64,000 bases of DNA from NCBI RefSeq assembly GCF_030052815.1, contig NC_079496.1, positions 78,791,652 to 78,855,651 on the forward strand. Direction: 5' to 3'. The number at the start of each line of letters is the position of its first letter. Within the stretch, counting starts at the first letter, position 1. Below, piece after piece: positions 1 through 13,460 of this stretch. Under the pieces are notes generated by a model. It ran no database searches. It was not told where the DNA came from and worked only from the letters and a program-made list of their open reading frames with translations. A program made the position numbers and the translations under genes. Origin of the DNA: Hevea brasiliensis. Lineage: Eukaryota; Streptophyta; Magnoliopsida; Malpighiales; Euphorbiaceae.

Positions 1-2277
1 GTACCTCGGGCCGTCACACCATCGGTCACATATGTATCTCCCGGTGTGCAACAGAACAGCTAATAAGCTGTAATAACATCAGGCACTAGGCCAAATTTCA
101 ATACAAGGTCAGAATGGCTAAAAGCCATGAAATCACAGAATGGCATAATGCCTTGTGCAGTACTGCTAACTGAACCCTATCGGCATGCCAAACTATCCAA
201 ACCAATCTTGTTAGGTATACTAGGGCATTTGTCACTTTGGAATCTTTCAATTTTTGAATTTCAAGTTTTGGTGTTACTATTCCCTTCATTAGTCAACAAA
301 AATGTTGACTTTTGTATAGAAAATAGGTACATTGGTTTTAACACTCCCAACATACCACATTTTGCATTCAAAATTTGTTGGCATTGATTACCAATACCAT
401 TTCTAAGCTTAAAATTAATGGAGCAGAATTTTTAGTTTTTATACCCGATTTTTACTGTTCTATTAGTTACTGTTGTAGTGGGAATTTGAGAAAATGATAA
501 ACATGAAAGTTGTTCCTTATTTTGTCTAGTTGAATTTGCTTTTTTGAATCACTCCATTTGGAGTTTTGTAGCTCAAGTTATGGTCTAAAAACTACAACTG
601 GCCGGATTGAAAAATTTCAGAACTGACCATATCTACAGTGCAGTAAACAGTAACTTTTACTCTCTTGTTGAATAGGTTCTGGTCATAATTTGGGGTAGGT
701 TCCTTCATGAAAGTTGTTGTTCTATATCTCAGCTTGGTTCTGTAAAATTTTCAGGTCAATTGAGCCATTCTACAATGAGTTATGGCCAAATGAACAATCA
801 CTGTTCATTTGGTCATTCTGCAGAAACTGGTTGCAGGACACCCAGATTGGGGCAAGTTTTTGGTACACTTGGTTTGGTCTTATGGGCATGGTTTCTTCAC
901 CAAAGTTGTGCCATTATGTGTCTAGTTTCGTGTCCAATTGGCCAAATTCCTATTGAACCTACACAACCAAAGTTATGGCTGTCCAAACAGGCTGGACTCA
1001 CAGCCACACCTGCTGCTCTCACTAGGCAGCATACCAAATTAGTTTGTCATGCTATAATTCACTCCAAATTATGGTCAACTTACCTCAAATGGTCACTAAT
1101 TGACCATTATAATATTCATTCACCATTACATAAGCAAAGTCCAAGTTTCTCTCCAAAACCCTAATTCCCCATTTCAAATTCACACAACATACCTTAGTTA
1201 AACACACTAATTCATTATCCACATATATATATATACTTTAAACATCATCTCTAGTCCATTCTAAGCCCATCAAAACAATCAACCTTATCCCTTCCTTAGG
1301 GCTGCCGAATTCCATGGTGTACATACACATAAGTTTTATTTCATTTAATTTACACTTTCATACTCATTTTAAGTCCCTAACATAGAATAAGAGAGATATA
1401 TGCATAAATAAGCACTAACCTTTTTTAGCAGAATTTGCCCAAGCTTGAACTTCACTTTCTTTCTTTTTCTAGGCTGCCAAACACTTTCCCAAGAGGTATA
1501 GACAAGTTTTAATGAAAGATGTCTAGGGTTTAGTAGTGAGAATTCATGGGAAATGGAAGTGATGAAAGAAAATTTTTATGGAGGGAGATGGAAGAGAGGG
1601 TCACGGCTAGATGAAGAAGAAGAAACCAGAAATTGGTTTCTTAATTTGTCATTTTTCCCTTTTTAAAGAATTTTAATTGTGTTGTTGAATGGTGATTAGT
1701 GGAGGGCATTTAAATGACATCATAATAATGTCATAATTAGGGATTTAAGTCATTTTCTTTTTCTTTCTTTTCTATTCATTTCTAATTTGATTTTTAGCAA
1801 TATTTATTCATATTTTAGATCATAATAATTATTTACTTAACTGGACAAGTCGACCAAAAATCACCTCTGAAGGCGAAATGACCAAAATGCCCTTCGTTTG
1901 GCTCAACGGGCCAAAATTGTCTATACCGATTGAAAAATTTTTCTAAATATTTTCTTGGAATTCTAATGCCATAGGAACCTCAATGACCATTCTCTGAAGT
2001 CGCAAAAATTATTTTATGAATTTTCTCTCGGGTCAAGGGCTCCTAGTTGCGAGAACCGCAACTTCCCACTGGGTTACCCATCGCTTGGGCATCGGCTCAT
2101 TTTACTTGGTTGTATTTTATTTCTAAAATTTTTTCTAAATTTTTCTTATTAATATTTGAGTTAATTATGGTTTCTCACTTTAGTTTAAATATTTTTTTCG
2201 GACGTTCTAGCTGTCCAGACCGACACTGGTCACCGGAACAGTAGAATGTACGGAGTTGCTACAGGGAGGGTGTTACA
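1..2277 (-). mobile_element. Group D gypsy LTR, cut by window edge
   Basis: The right end reads GGGTGTTACA, the complement of an LTR start TGTAACACCC. The block aligns by eye with the complete D LTR at 57987-60550, for instance the shared segment CCGGTGTGCAACAGAACAGC at 41-60 and 58773-58792. The D LTR's 3' end lies outside the window. It abuts the middle of a B-type LTR at 2278, so it probably inserted into that LTR. The target duplication cannot be tested. No coding capacity seen. Confidence 0.8.
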
Positions 2278-3964
2278 CAACAAACATGAGAATTAGGGTT
2301 TAGCACCTAGGGCTTGGAAGACAAAAATGTGAGAATGTGTTAAATGGTGTGTTGGACTTGGTTTGAGGTGAGAAATGGTCATTTGTGACCAATTGGAGCA
2401 TGTTAGAAGTGTTGGAACCAAATGCAAATTCGGATTGCTTAGGGTCATGCTGCAAGCAGCAGGACCAAGGTCCCTTTCAGGGACCAAAACTAAAAATTTA
2501 TAAGTCCAATTGGTGTGAGACCAATTGGAAATGAAAATAGCACAAAATGGAACATTTTTCATTTAGGAATCATGCCCAAAAAGTGACTAAAACCTAGTGA
2601 ACAAATTGACCAAATCCGGAATTGGCAATCTGACCTGTACCAAAAATGACCAAATGAACAAGTGTTTGTTCATTTGGCCATAACTTGGGATAGGCAGGTT
2701 TAAATGACCTGAAATTTTACCTGTGGAAATTTGAGATATATACCTAAAACTTTCATGAAGAACACAAACCCAAATTATACCCTTAACCAAGTCATTTAGT
2801 CACCCAAAGTTGGTGACTTAAAACTGCCAGAACCAGAATTTGCCTAGAAATCTAGGTTAAGTCCAATCCGGCAGCTATGATTCAAATGGCTATAACTTGA
2901 CTTACAAAACTCCAATTGAAGTGATTCAAAAAGTAGAATAAATTTAAGATAATAGGGAACATTTTCTGTGTAGAAAAGTTTGCCAAATTCTAACAGTAAA
3001 ATGACCAATGGAATAGTGCAACATAAGACACCCAAAACTGAAAATTTGCAAATTTGTCTAAAAGACTTAGAATTTGAGTAAATAACCAAAACCAACAAAT
3101 TTAGTAACCAAAATGTGGTATATGGGTGAAGTTGGAATTTCCATACCTATTAAGCCTTAGAAAGTCAACAAATTGACTTGAATAGTATCGTGAATAGCAA
3201 CCCCGAAATACAAATTTTAAAGAATATCAAGTTTAGCACATTAGAACTAGGTAAAAGTGAATTTAAATTTATTTTTGGATTTATACTAAGTTATGATACT
3301 GAAACACCATGAAACTATGTGTTTCAGTGGAAAAGAATACCGATAAGGAACCCAAGGTGTCGAGTCAAGGCCAAAAGGCAACTCATATAAGGTTTGTGCA
3401 CAACATAGAATTTCTGTAAATTTTCTTCTACACATCGTTTTGAATGAACTGAAATATTGAATTGTGATATCATTATCTTGAAATGTTTATTATGCTTTTA
3501 ATTTAAATTGTTAAAAGTTTAATTGTATATATTTGAAATGGCATCAAATGTTTAGTAAATTGTTAAGATAGTTTTGAAACCACAGTGTCATGACCATATA
3601 TTTGAATACCTCACTAGCATAACTAGTGGGGGAAATCAGTTTCAAATTTTGATTCCTTCTCTGGCTGAAGTGTTGAGGTGTGTGCCAGTAGAAGAAGAAA
3701 AAGAATGGGTTCTCATATATTTGAGCTAGTTAGCCTTGTGATGTGACTTCTCCTTAGTCTCTAGCTATTGAGATTATATTTGTTTCGAATGGCATGATAC
3801 AACTATGCAATTTTATGAAATTGGTTTTGACACTTCGAAATAAAATTGTTTGGATTAAAATCTCATAATTCATGTTTTGTATTTAGTTCTCATGTTCAGT
3901 TCAATTTTTGAATAAATATTATTTAAATTCTGCATAAAGATTATTTTAGTATGTTGTACACCAC

Positions 3965-4003
3965 TGAGTCCTAGTACTCAGCGATGGCTGCTATTGCTGT
4001 CGT
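3965..4003 (+). other. Double hairpin after GTACACCAC
   Basis: TGAGT (3965-3969) pairs with ACTCA (3976-3980). Immediately after, GCGATGGC (3981-3988) pairs with GCTGTCGT (3996-4003) as RNA, with three G.U pairs. This is the most diverged copy of the pair of hairpins, and pairing is still kept. Confidence 0.5.
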
Positions 4004-4593
4004 AGATATAGAGACTAGAGGAGCCGCAGATTGAGCTACTGAGGATTGAGGAGCTACCTACTTTGAAGTTATTGGGTACATTTTATACCCTGATTGCAAA
4101 AATTTATTTTGATATATGTAATGTATGTAAATGTATGGACATGTAAAATTGGTTATGAGCAGTTGTATAAAGCTTGTAATAAATTTTGGTTTGGATTTCT
4201 CTTAATGTAAATTTTTGTAATGATGTATATAAATTGTTTTATCTTTAATGAAATATGAATGAAAGTATTTTGTTTTAATTTGAATAGAATTGATTAATAG
4301 TATTTTGATGATTGTTGAATTTTGGAAATTGATAAGTGATGTTGAAATTGATTGGGATGGTTGTGAAATTGAAGAAGTTATTGAGGCAAATTATTGGAAG
4401 TGCTTTTTACAGGTATTTGAAGAACTGTTTTCTCAAAATATAGATGGTACCCTGCCAAAATTTCTATAAAATTTGCAGAAAAATAAATAGAACAAAAATT
4501 TTGCTTGTTTTAAAACTTTGAATAAATGATTTTAATATCTATTTAGAAATACTCACCACTTATAAAAGTAAGAAAATTGTTTTAAAATCCCTT

Positions 4594-4651
4594 GTAGGAT
4601 ACTTAATGAGTTATCAATAGGTGAAGTTTTGTAGTTCATTAGGTATTCTAT
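4594..4651 (+). other. U5 long hairpin, B truncated copy
   Basis: Arms 4594-4615 and 4630-4651 form 21 of 22 pairs, six of them G.U, with one C.U mismatch at the loop side. The hairpin ends 39 nt before the LTR terminus. Confidence 0.6.
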
Positions 4652-4690
4652 GGGATCATGTTATGCCTTACAGAGGGGTAAGGTGTGACA

Positions 4691-4730
4691 ATATGTACTA
4701 AATGATATGCTTTAGGGTATACTACTAACA
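4691..4730 (-). mobile_element. Copia-1 3' LTR stub
   Basis: Read on the minus strand it starts TGTTAGTAGTATACCC, almost the same as the start of the complete copia 5' LTR ending at 42260. Only 40 bp remain before the B LTR insertion at 4690. The rest should lie outside the window to the left. Confidence 0.8.
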
Positions 4731-4744
4731 ATCTCCCACTAGCA
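4731..4744 (-). other. Copia-1 polypurine tract
   Basis: On the minus strand the bases just before the LTR start read GTGCTAGTGGGAGAT. This is the purine-rich plus-strand primer usual for plant copia elements, lying directly between the pol stop codon and the LTR. Confidence 0.8.
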
Positions 4745-7700
4745 CTAGAGCCATTCATTATAATATCTTAGACCCATATTCTCAAAATGTTAGTCTAACT
4801 GAGCTTGTGATATAGTCTTCGTGAATGGATCAGCTAGATTTTCAGCTGATGCTATTTTCTGCATGGCTACATCACTTTGCTCAACTATCTCTCTGATAAT
4901 GTGGTAGCGCCTTTCTATGTGTTTGGATTTCTGGCGAGACCAGGGTTCTTTATCCAAACAGCCTCTTTTGCAGCATCTGATGCGGTAATGTACTCGGCCT
5001 TTATAGTAGAATCAGCATTTGTACTCTGTTTGGAACTCTTCCAACTGACTGCACCTCTATTACAAATGAACACAAACCCAGAATTAGACTTTCTATCATG
5101 ATATCTGATTGGAAATCAAAATCAGTATAACCATCCAATTGCAAATCACCACCTCCATAAATTAAAAATAAATCCTTAGTTCTTCTCAAGTACTTAAGGA
5201 TGTTCTTGACAACTATCCAGTGTTCCAAACCTAGATTGGATTGAAACCTGCTAGTCAAACTAACAACATGTGCGATATCGGGCCTAGTACACATCATTGC
5301 ATACATCAAACTTCAAATAGCCGAAGCATATGGAATCCTGGCCATTTTATCTCTTTCTTCAGGTGTCTTTAGAGACATCGTTTTAGAAAGGTAGATACCA
5401 TGTCTCACTGGTAACAATCCTCTCTTGGAATCAAGCATGTTAAACCTCTTTAACACCTTTTTCAAGTATAGGTTCTGGGATAAACCAATTATTCTTTTCG
5501 CTCTATCTCTATAAATAAGAATTCCAAGAATATAGGTTGCCTCTCCTAAGTCTTTCATGGAGAATGTATTTGACAACCATACCTTTACAACTGTTAACAT
5601 ACATATGTCATTACTTATCAACAGAATATCATCCACATATAAGACAAGGAAAGTGATAGCACTATCACTAACCTTCTTATATGCACATGGTTCATCCACA
5701 TTTTTTATAAAACCAAATGACTTAATGGCTTCATCAAAACGGATGTTCCAACTCCTCGAAGCTTGTTTCAACCCATAAATGGATCGCTTTAGCTTGCATA
5801 CCTTGGAACCATCTTGGGATTCAAAACCCCTAGGTTGTTCCATGAAAATGTTTTCTTCAATGTATCCATTGAGAAAAGCAGTTTTGACATCCATCTGCCA
5901 AATCTCATAATAATAGTATGCAGCTATTACTAATAGAATTCTAATTGATTTAAGCATGGCAATAGGCGAGAAAGTCTCCTCATAGTCGATTCCTTACCTT
6001 TGGCAAAACCCTTTCGCTACTAGCCTTGCTTTATAGGTCTCTACCTTTTCATCAGAACCAATTTTCTTTTTGAAAATCCATTTATTCCCTATAGGTATAA
6101 TACCTTCAGGTGGGTCAACAAGATCCCAAACTTGATTCTTATACATGGCATCAATTTCGGATATCATAGCTTCAATCCATTTTGAAGAGTCTATATCTGA
6201 TATAGCTTCTTCATAGGTAAGTGGATCATCTCCATAATCTACTTCTTCATGAGTAAACAACTCTTATTCATCTTTATGAAGAAAACCATATCTCACTAGT
6301 GGGTGAGATATACTGGTTGATCTGTGAGGAATTACTGTAGATGTTTCATCAGTAGGTGTAAGTTGACTAGATAGATCTATATCCATTTGATCTGTTGGTT
6401 AGTCAGAATTCTCTAATTCTAACTCTATTTGCCTTCCTTTGCCTCCTTATTGAATAAATTGTTGTTCAAGAAATGTGGCATCTCTACTTACCACAACCTT
6501 TTGTGAAGTAGGCAAATAAAAATAACATCCAAAACTCTCTTTTGGATATCCAACAAATCGACCTTTTTCTGATCTGGTTTCCAATTTATCAGTGTTCAAC
6601 TTTTTGATATAAGCTGGACAACCCCAAATCTTAACATGCTTAAGACTTAGTTTTCTTCCATGCCATATCTCATAAGGTGTGAAAGAAACTGATTTTGATG
6701 GAATCCTATTCAGAATATGCAAAGCTGATTCTAATGCAAATCCCTAAAAGGAGATTGGCATATCAGTATAGCTCATCATACTATGTACCATATCTAATAG
6801 GGTACGATTTATCCTTTCAGATACACCATTCAGTTGTGGCGTTCCTAGAGGAGTTAGCTGGGAAATAATGCCATGCTCTTTCAAGTATTCATCAAATTCA
6901 ATACTCAAGTATTCACCTCCACGGTCTGATCAAAGAGCTTTAATACTTTTTCCTGTTTGATTTTCTACTTCAGATTTAAATTCTTTGAACTTTTCAAAGG
7001 ATTCATGTTTGTATTTCATCAAATACAAATACCTAAACCTTGATTTATCATCAGTAAAGGTAATAAAGTAATGAAAACCACCTCTAGCCATTTCTTTAAA
7101 TGAACCACATACATCACTATGTATTAGCTCCAAAATATTTTCAGCTCTTAGTCCTTGTCCAATAAAGGGTGATCTAGTCATTTTGCCCTGAAGGCAGGAT
7201 TCACAAGTTGGAGTAGGTTTAGAACTCAATGAGGATAAAATCTACATTTTCTCCAGTTTTGCAATCCTATCTTCTGCAACATGACCTAATCTTAAGTGCC
7301 AAATATATTTTGAACTTGAGTTGATTTTCATCATGGCATTGCATTCTTTTAGATTGCTTGCATTCATTTTGTGTTTATCATTATTATCCAAATAATAAAG
7401 ACCATCATGCATATAACCCGAGCCAACATAGTTATTTCCAAAATAAATATTGCCAACATCATCTGTGAACTAAAATTCATAACCATTTCTAGTCAAACTA
7501 GATATAGAAATGATGTTCTTAAAAGCATCAGGCATGTACAAAATATTATTCAAACACAAAACATGTTCACATATGTAAAAAGATTTAGATCCTATGGCTA
7601 AAGCTTCAATAGTTGAGCCATCGCCAATCCGGAGTCTAACATCTCGAGCATGCAAGCTGCTACTGTTTGCTAGTTCCTGCATATCATAAGAAATGTGAGA

Positions 7701-8606
7701 ACTGGCACCAATATATAAAACCCAAGCTCAAGATATAGACATACCTTCTGAAGATATATCCTTCTTCTCCTTCACAGAATCAAGATACTCTGGGCAGTTC
7801 CTTTTCCAGTGCCCATCCTTCTGGCAGTGAAAACACTTTTCTTTGTCTCCATTAGCTTTGGTCTTCCCTTTATGTTTGGCTATCTTCTTAGAAGGTCTTG
7901 GAACTTGAGATTTCTTTTTCTTATTGCCCTTCTTCTTGTTGGACTTTCCAGCAGAAGAAGATGCAACCAAAGCTACCTCTTTTCCTTTATTGCCCGGCAT
8001 ATTCTTTTGGGCAATAACAAGCATGTTAAGTAAACCAGCCAAGGTGTATTCCTGCTTAGTCATATGGAAATTTATCACAAAATTCCCAAATGACTCAGGT
8101 AGGGACTGAAGGATCAAATCCGTCTGCAATTGGAAATCCATGTGAAAGTCAAGATGTTCGAACTGCTTAATAAGCTAAATCATCTTGTGGAGATGATCTC
8201 TTACATTTTTTCCCTCAGACATCCTCATACGAAATAGCTGCCTAGATATCTCAAACCTAGCATTATTGCTATGCTCACCATACAACTCTTATAGGTGAAG
8301 GAGGATCTCACTAGTACTTTGCATATTTTCATGCTGCTTTTGTAACTCATTACTCATAGAAGCAAGTATGTAACACTTGGCTCTCATATCATGCTCCTTC
8401 TACTTGTCCAAAGTGTCATGTTCCTCTTGAGTGGCCTCTGGAGGTAAGGGACTAGGAACCTTTGAGTCTAAAATATATCCAATATGTTCTAGGTTCAGGA
8501 CAAGTTTTAAATTTCTTAGCCAATCTGAAAGATTAGGTCCTGTTAACCTATTGTGATTAAGTATGCTTGCAAGTATATTTAATGGTGGTAGTTGTTGTGT
8601 GCTCAT
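4745..8606 (-). pseudogene. Copia-1 gag-pol relic (Angela/BARE-like)
   Basis: Single Ty1/copia polyprotein of about 1,290 codons in gag-PR-INT-RT-RNaseH order. Seen: gag start MSTQQLPPLN at 8606; zinc knuckle CFHCQKDGHWKRNC near 7800-7840; protease site degraded (VLYIGASSH, catalytic Asp lost); integrase HHCC zinc finger (about 7190-7310), FTDDKSR and SDRGGEY; RT with QMDVKTAFLNG and YVDDILL near 5630; RNase H down to 4745. About 15 in-frame stops break it, yet 8606 to about 5100 keeps one reading frame. A frameshift lies near 5098. A deletion near 4945-4955 removes the catalytic middle of RNase H. A 36-nt in-frame deletion near 7727, relative to the copy at 47896, removes residues before the protease. 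A solo LTR sits exactly at the start codon. Not functional. The lineage call rests on RT wording, LTR length and leader length. Confidence 0.9.
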
Positions 8607-11600
8607 TGTAAAGCCCTCACTTTACGTAGTTCATACATTCGACAACTCCGGTGACCTAATATCGATCCGGACAAGTCAGGATGTCTGGAACCACACTTCA
8701 GTGATAATAAACAGGCATAAAATGATAAAATAAATAAAAAGAAAATACAAGAAAAATTAAAGAAAAATAAAAGAGACAAAGTGAAACTAAGTTAAACGAG
8801 CCGACACCGAAGCGATGGGTGACCGCACTGGGAAGTTACGGCACAGGCAATAGCTAACCCCAGGACCGCGGAGAACCCTTAGGATTAAGTTTTGAGACAT
8901 AATTAAAGACTTATTGAAGTATAATTGACACTGAAAATGTCAAAGAAAAATTAATTAGTATAAACAAAAAAACGAAAATTAAAGAAATCTGCGGTACAAG
9001 GAGTAAATCGGTAGTACCAAAAAATCTGAAATACAACCCAAAGAGGGGCATTTTGGTCATTTGACACCTCGAGTTGACTTTTGACCTAAATATCCATGAA
9101 AAATTAGTAGTATTAAATTTTGAAAATGCCATGAAAATGAGAAACTTGACATATAATGTAAATAGTGAGAAATTAGGGTGTTAATTACAATTAGGGAAAC
9201 TTAGGATTATTTAAATGTTTAATTAAGATTAAGTGGAGCACTAAGGGGACTATTTAAATATTAGTGGACAAGAAGGGCAGCACTAACATCATCTTCATCT
9301 TCTTCCTTTAACATTGCCGAATTGTTTTCTCTCCATTTTCCACCATTGTCGTCCTTTCATGCAAGCTTCAAAGGTCCATCTTCAAGCCATGATTTGCATA
9401 AATGGTCTTTATTAAAGTTAATCCTTGCAAATTCATTAAAGTTAATCCTCACTTTGCAAGGAAGAAGTTGATACTAAATTCAAGAGATTTTGGTGAAGAT
9501 TTAACAAGCTCCAACAATAGGTAAGTATTCAAATTCATTTCCTTCTTAAGTAAAGTTTGTGGGAAGCTTGAGATAAGTAAATTGATGAAGAAATTTTGAG
9601 GTTTTGATGAGTTATTATTATGTACTATTTTTGGCAGCCATGGTGATTAAAGAGCTTTGAATTGTTTTCACATGAATTTGATGGGTATTGATGTTGATTG
9701 AAGTAAATAAAAGTTCTAGTAGGTTAATTATTGGTGTATATTGAAGTTGAGTTCTTGAATTGGAAATTGATTTTGAGTTTGAAATTTTTTGTGTAATTGC
9801 TTAAATGGATAGCCATGGAATTGTATATTAAATTAACTATTCTTACATGTATTATGGAGAATTAATGTTTATTAATGTGATTTAAGGTGTTAGTAAGTTA
9901 ACGTTATGTATATGTGATGAATGACCAAGTGAAAATTGGAGCTTAAAAGCAATTATGGGAGGCTTTACAATTCGGCAGCTTGTTAACTTCTTGAAGAATG
10001 CTGGAATTCATGAAGTTGTTTGATGAATTATGGTCTTAAAGATTGCTAAATGTGTATGTAAATTAGTGGTGAAGTTATATGTTATGGTAGTGGTAAAGTT
10101 ATACGTTATGGTTAGGAGTGATTATGTGTATATATTATTAGAATTGGATTTGGTGAATTGGAATTGTAATTAGTGTGTTTTCAATTACTTATATACTGCC
10201 CAAATTAACTATAATGTGAAGTGAGGAATGGATTTGGTACCATACCAAATCAGAATTGGTATGAGAATTAGCAAGTAAAATGCATGTGGTTGGTGTTGAG
10301 GGAAGTATACAAGGGTAGTAGCTAAATTGAGCTATAAGTGTAAAATTGTAACCCCAATTGGTATGAGGCCAATTGGAGGCAAAACTAGACATAAAATAGG
10401 CCAACTTTCATGTGTAGGTCATGCTAAAATTCTGCCTAAAAGTGACCTAAAAGAATGACCAAATCCTAATTAGCATAACATAAGAACTCAGAAATTGACC
10501 ATATGAACAGTAATCAATCTTTTGGCCATAACTCACTCAAAACTGGTCCAAATGACCTGAAGTATATACCATTGGAAAGCTTAGACATAGGGCTACAACT
10601 TTGGTGAAGACTACCAAGCCCAGAAATGCCAATTACTAAGTCAAAATGATCGCAAAAATTGGGTTACAAAAACTGGCCGAATTGAATTTGACCTAAAAAT
10701 GACCTAAACTTCGCAATATAAGTGCAACTTGACCAGTAATAGTAAAATGACCATAACTTGGTCCATAGAACACCAAATGACATGAAATTAGTCCCAAAAT
10801 TTCAATAAGACATAGATATACAATATTAGTAATTTGACCAAAACCTAGAAATCAAGGGAACTAGGTCAATTAACTTGATTAATTTGGCACACTAAATCTG
10901 GAATTGGCACATTTGACCATAAAATCTAGAAAATTCAAATAAGCATATCTCCCACAAGAAGTGTCCAATTTAAATGAGCCATACGAATTTGGAAAGCTAA
11001 GAAAGAGACCTAAAACTTTGTTTTAGGCAACTTCCTCAAATTATAAATGTATAAGACCAGAATTTAAGGTCAAAGCCATTGACCTAATTGAGGACCATGC
11101 CAATATAAGACCTTTGAGTCCAAGTTAATAATTTGTCTATAAAGAATTCTATAAGACTTGAAAAACGATAAGAAAAATTTCTGGGTGTCCCTAAGACATA
11201 GGGCAACAATAATTATGAAGAATGCTAGACCTCAATGTGATTACAAATAGTCCAAAAAAATTAGTAAATTCAGAATCAAAAATGCCTAAAAAGGAAACTA
11301 AAAGATTTGACCTAGTTATGGTTAATTGACCATAACTTGAGCTATACAACTCTAAATGGAGTGATTCAAAAAGGAAATTAAAAAAGACACAATGAGAAAC
11401 AATTTAATGAAAAGAAATATGCTAAATTTACCTTGTAGCTTGGTCCAATAGACGGTAAACATTGGCCATGAAATCTGAATAATTACAATAAAGTGCAATA
11501 AGCTTTGAAATAAAATTGGCAACATATGTCAACATATGAGGAATGAAAAATGGAACATATTAGTGACATTAAAACTAATTCACCTAGTGTGCATTAAAGG

Positions 11601-12727
11601 TCAACATTATAAGTTGACTAATGAAAGGAATAGTATTAATAAAATTTAATTATTGAACCTTATTATTAGAAACAATTTAAATGAGTACTGAAATACTTTA
11701 AATTGTGTGTTTCAGTTAGAAGAGACACTGGGAAGGGAAAAGACCCACTGACTCAAGGACAAGAGGTGACTCATCAGAGGTTTGTGCACAACTAGTTTTT
11801 AATTGATTTTGTTCTGAATATTTCATATGATTTAATGACGTTATTTTTCTTATGTATTATGTTTATCAAGTATTGGATTTAATTCAATGATTATTGAAAT
11901 TGTTATAGTATGTATGAATTTAGCTTTGTGAAATGGTATTTCAACAATTATTGAGCATTGTTGTGGATTGAATAAATTAGTTTTGAAAAATTGTAATAAA
12001 ATATGTTTTGAATTGTGATGAACATAAAAATTATTGGATATTGGAATTAACATTTAATTGAATTGTGTTGTGATTTATGCTCACAAAAAGGACAAAGAGA
12101 TTCATGATATTGTTTTATATCTCACTATAGATGCTTGACTAGGTTATTATCCGTCTCTCTCATTTGTTGAGGAGACAATGGAGTTAGCTTTATTTTGATT
12201 ACCATGGTACGTGCATAGGCTTAGATTCTCCTCTTATTAGAGGTTAGATCTAAGTTTTTTTTTTTTTTTATTATGGCCCTTTCAGAAGTTTCATTATTGT
12301 GATGTGTACTGTGCACGATGATTCGACTTCCCCGACCATAGGGAGTTAGAATCCGATTCGACCTCCCCGACCATAAGGAGTTAGAATCACCCCAAAGATG
12401 GCCCTTTCGGATTAGTCTTGCACAGTTAGTGAGATAAAGAATAGTTTTTGAATAGTAAAGAATTTTGATTTCAAATGGGATTTATGCGTAATTGATTTTA
12501 TTAGAATTAATCTTTATTTCCATGATTGCTGGAATTACTTTAAATGTCCAGTTGTGATTTGATAAATTGAATTTCTTGCTCAAAGTCATTTTAACAAATG
12601 ATTTATATTATTAGCAACGAAGATTTTGACTTTTGAAATTTTCTTGAATTTCGAGATTTTCAAATTAATTGTTATAATTTTATCAATGTATATTGTACTA
12701 TATTTTAAATTATAGCTGTGCACCTCT

Positions 12728-12768
12728 GAGTTCACCACTCTGTGATAGCTTTGTATGCTGTCGCAGGT
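12728..12768 (+). other. Double hairpin, group C copy
   Basis: GAGT (12728-12731) pairs with ACTC (12737-12740). TGATAGC then pairs with GCTGTCG in the following 28 nt. The first stem is shorter than in group A or B. Confidence 0.45.
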
Positions 12769-13358
12769 GAAAAGAGCATAGAGCAGTTGAGTAAGCTTTC
12801 TTGAAGACACATTGGGACTAGCTCTGGGTATATCACAGATATACACTTGTACATAGATTTTTGATGTATGTATGTAATTATATGTATGTAAATTATTTAA
12901 GCAGTTGTACAAAAACTTTTGTAACATTATTTTAGTGTGTAATTGAAATGAAAATTATTTGTAATATTAATTTTAGTACTTTAATGAATGTACTATTTAA
13001 TTTCTTCTTGAGTTTAAATTTACGTATGGTTTCCTTTATGATGAGTTTGGGTTGAAAATGAATTGAGATAGTTGATACAAATGATTTATGCATTTGTTAG
13101 ATTGAATTGTGTTAAGAAATGATTTGAAATAGAGTTATGGTTGAGCAAAAATATTGGAAGTGTGTTTCTTTGCAGGTTTTGAACAACTATTTTCTCAAAA
13201 ATATAGCCGGCACTCTATCGAAATTTTTGTAAAAATTGCAAAAATTTTAATGACCCGAAAATTTGATTTATGACTTAGTGTTAAATAAAGGTTTTTAATA
13301 TTTATGAAAAATTTATCCACCACTTTCAAAATGAACGAAAATTGTTTTAAAATCCCTT

Positions 13359-13416
13359 ATAGTATATTTAATGAGTTATCAGTAGGTGAAGTACGGTAAT
13401 TCATTAGGTGTACTAC
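13359..13416 (+). other. U5 long hairpin, group C copy
   Basis: Arms 13359-13380 and 13395-13416 give 21 of 22 RNA pairs, five of them G.U. The outermost pair is A.C. Confidence 0.65.
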
Positions 13417-13460
13417 GGGATCATGTTATGCCTTACGGAGGGGTAGGGTGTGACACTCAT

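Larger units (their letters stand above)
2278..4690 (+). mobile_element. 5'-truncated group B gypsy LTR
   Basis: It starts in the middle of a B LTR (2290-2330 matches 50880-50920 of the copy at 49733) and ends with a normal LTR terminus, GGTAAGGTGTGACA, at 4690. It keeps the two conserved hairpins (3965-4003 and 4594-4651). Its right end interrupts a copia 3' LTR. The missing 5' part presumably lies beyond the D LTR on its left, outside the window. Confidence 0.8.
8607..13455 (+). mobile_element. Solo LTR, group C (4.85 kb)
   Basis: Starts TGTAAAGCCCTCACTTTACG and ends GGGGTAGGGTGTGACA. The flanks are identical: CTCAT at 8602-8606 and 13456-13460. No gag, pol or primer site lies inside, so this is a solo LTR left by LTR-LTR recombination. 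The middle and 3' parts resemble group A (the CCAATTGG inverted repeat and the U5 hairpin), while the first 200 bp differ. The duplicated target contains the copia-1 ATG. At 12320-12395 a 35-bp unit with GATTCGACxTCCCCGACCAT is repeated twice. A T tract lies near 12257-12270. Confidence 0.92.
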
